Below are positions 63,216-64,000 of a DNA stretch of 64,000 nt, one piece after another. The DNA is taken from contig NZ_JALPRK010000006.1 of assembly GCF_023195895.1 (NCBI RefSeq), forward strand, positions 62,001-126,000. Direction: 5' to 3'. Within the stretch, counting starts at the first letter, position 1. Each line of letters starts with the position of its first letter. Both the position numbers and the translations under genes were made by a program. Below the pieces are notes generated by a model. That model saw only the letters and a program-made list of their open reading frames with translations, searched no databases and was not told the origin of the DNA. Origin of the DNA: Paenibacillus mellifer (GTDB lineage Bacteria; Bacillota; Bacilli; Paenibacillales; Paenibacillaceae).

Positions 63216-63870
63216 TTAATTTTGCCGTAAGGAGCAGTCGTTCCGGAGCGGGTCCGACATAGGTGAACGGGTAGCAGGTAATTAACGTGAGCAGCGGTTC
63301 GGTGGAGGCCTGGACCGCATCGGAATCGTTCTCGTCGACGATTCTCCGTCCCGTCACCTCATAGGTGTAGCGCCCGGAGGTCGTTTCCACCTCGATCCGA
63401 TCGCCGGCTTTAAGCTTGCCCAGATTGCGAAAGACGGTATCCCGGTGTCCGGCGAGTACGCTGTTGCCGTCTTCACCGGGGAGCGGGCTGCCGGTATAAT
63501 GACCGGCCCCTAGTTTAAGCGGTTCATTCCCGGTCCCCTCTAAGATCGCATAGCGCTGATCAAGGGAAGGGAAGGCGATCTCACCAAGAAGCTCGCCGTC
63601 CGCCGCCGTTCGGGCAGGCGCCGCCGGGCTCCCGCCGCCGCCCGTCTGCTGAAGCTTTCCGGCTATCGCCGAGGAAAGCGGGTTTTCGTCTGCGGCTCGT
63701 GCCGCGCTGCCGCCCTCCGTTTCCCGCTTCAGCGCATCCCACTGCCGCAGGGCTTGATGCGCCTCCATCGGGGCACGGACTGCCTGATACGTAGAGTAGG
63801 CCAACACGACCAGGGAGCCGGAAAACACCAGCCATGCGGCCATTCGTAGTAATGAACGTTTACCCCGCAT
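63193..63870 (-). CDS. Class D sortase
   Basis: 225 residues. An N-terminal membrane anchor (about 8-28, WLVFSGSLVVLAYSTYQAV) and an extracytoplasmic sortase barrel. Catalytic residues are visible: His142 in LAGHRDTVF, Cys199 in TLITCYPF, and Arg211 in PERLLLTAKL. TLITC and short length point to class D, which attaches proteins carrying LPXT-type signals to cell-wall precursors. ATG 63870 is only 3 bp after the stop of an LPXTG-type protein gene. Sortase and substrate are therefore in one operon, as is typical for dedicated pairs. Confidence 0.93.
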   Translation of the reverse strand: MRGKRSLLRMAAWLVFSGSLVVLAYSTYQAVRAPMEAHQALRQWDALKRETEGGSAARAADENPLSSAIAGKLQQTGGGGSPAAPARTAADGELLGEIAFPSLDQRYAILEGTGNEPLKLGAGHYTGSPLPGEDGNSVLAGHRDTVFRNLGKLKAGDRIEVETTSGRYTYEVTGRRIVDENDSDAVQASTEPLLTLITCYPFTYVGPAPERLLLTAKLIEEAPAT

Positions 63871-63873
63871 CGT

Positions 63874-64000
63874 TTATTGCCGTCCCGATTTGCGGAGGAA
63901 CATGCCGGTTCCGACTGTGGCGAACAAGCTGATCAGAATCAGGTTAAACCATGGATTCGCCGTTTGTGGCAACTCCTCCATCATACCGGGGCCGCTGTCG
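63874..64000 (-). CDS. C-terminal end of an LPXTG-type cell-wall-anchored protein (partial)
   Basis: The last 41 codons are visible. They contain the sorting signal LPQTA, a hydrophobic stretch (WFNLILISLFATVGTGMF) and a basic tail RKSGRQ, ending at 63874. This is a canonical sortase substrate signal, with Gly replaced by Ala at the fifth position, as seen for some class D substrates. The body of the protein lies beyond the right edge, so its function is unknown. Directly upstream of the sortase gene. Confidence 0.88.
   Translation of the reverse strand, partial: DSGPGMMEELPQTANPWFNLILISLFATVGTGMFLRKSGRQ

Overview
The window looks like chromosomal DNA of a Paenibacillus-type Bacillota bacterium. 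The basis is overall gene content rather than any marker gene: AGGAGG-type ribosome binding sites, YesM/YesN-like two-component systems beside sugar ABC transporters without their own ATPase, a secreted protein with a copper-amine-oxidase-like N-terminal domain, a class D sortase, many cytoplasmic glycoside hydrolases, and several families of short intergenic repeats. No rRNA or tRNA gene was found, and no complete insertion sequence or prophage.

Layout. 1-2750 (minus): a sugar-binding protein overlapping a histidine kinase that runs off the left edge. 3035-8936: GH2 beta-mannosidase, LTA-synthase-type membrane enzyme, small secreted protein, MOSC protein. 9172-18758: a large secreted repeat protein, a phosphotransferase, glycosyltransferase plus acetyltransferase, RDD membrane protein, YdjC-type deacetylase and a sugar:cation symporter. 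18781-29339: a cyclic-di-GMP-rich stretch (LOV-like/GGDEF/EAL, HD-GYP, and a solute-binding/PAS/GGDEF/EAL fusion) interspersed with gltD, a LuxR-type ATPase regulator, a tiny ORF behind a perfect Fur box and a formate/nitrite-type channel. 29395-33738: xylose module xylR-xylO-xylA-xylB.

34110-52254 is the main metabolic island: sensor kinase, AraC-type response regulator, lipoprotein binding protein, two permeases, then GH3, GH38, GH125, GH130 and a second GH38, all without signal peptides. It reads as import followed by cytoplasmic dismantling of mannose-rich oligosaccharides, plausibly N-glycan-derived. 52506-58700 adds two TIM-barrel sugar isomerases and a Gfo/Idh/MocA dehydrogenase (minus), diverging from an AraC regulator and a GH20 hexosaminidase (plus), which would complement the island if the substrate carries GlcNAc.

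58970-64000: an AT-rich DUF1828/DUF1829 gene, a head-to-head pair of truncated genes (WYL regulator and VOC protein) apparently joined by one deletion, a thioredoxin-like protein, a MoxR/DUF58 pair, a sortase and the C-terminal end of its likely LPXTG substrate.

The intergenic regions are unusually structured. Two 183-bp elements (13766-13948 and 53441-53623) share the same two-direct, two-inverted architecture. A 52-bp-period palindromic array lies at 33813-33994, an ACCGTTAA array at 46870-47042, a MITE-like element at 41113-41319 and a large stem-loop at 52351-52431.
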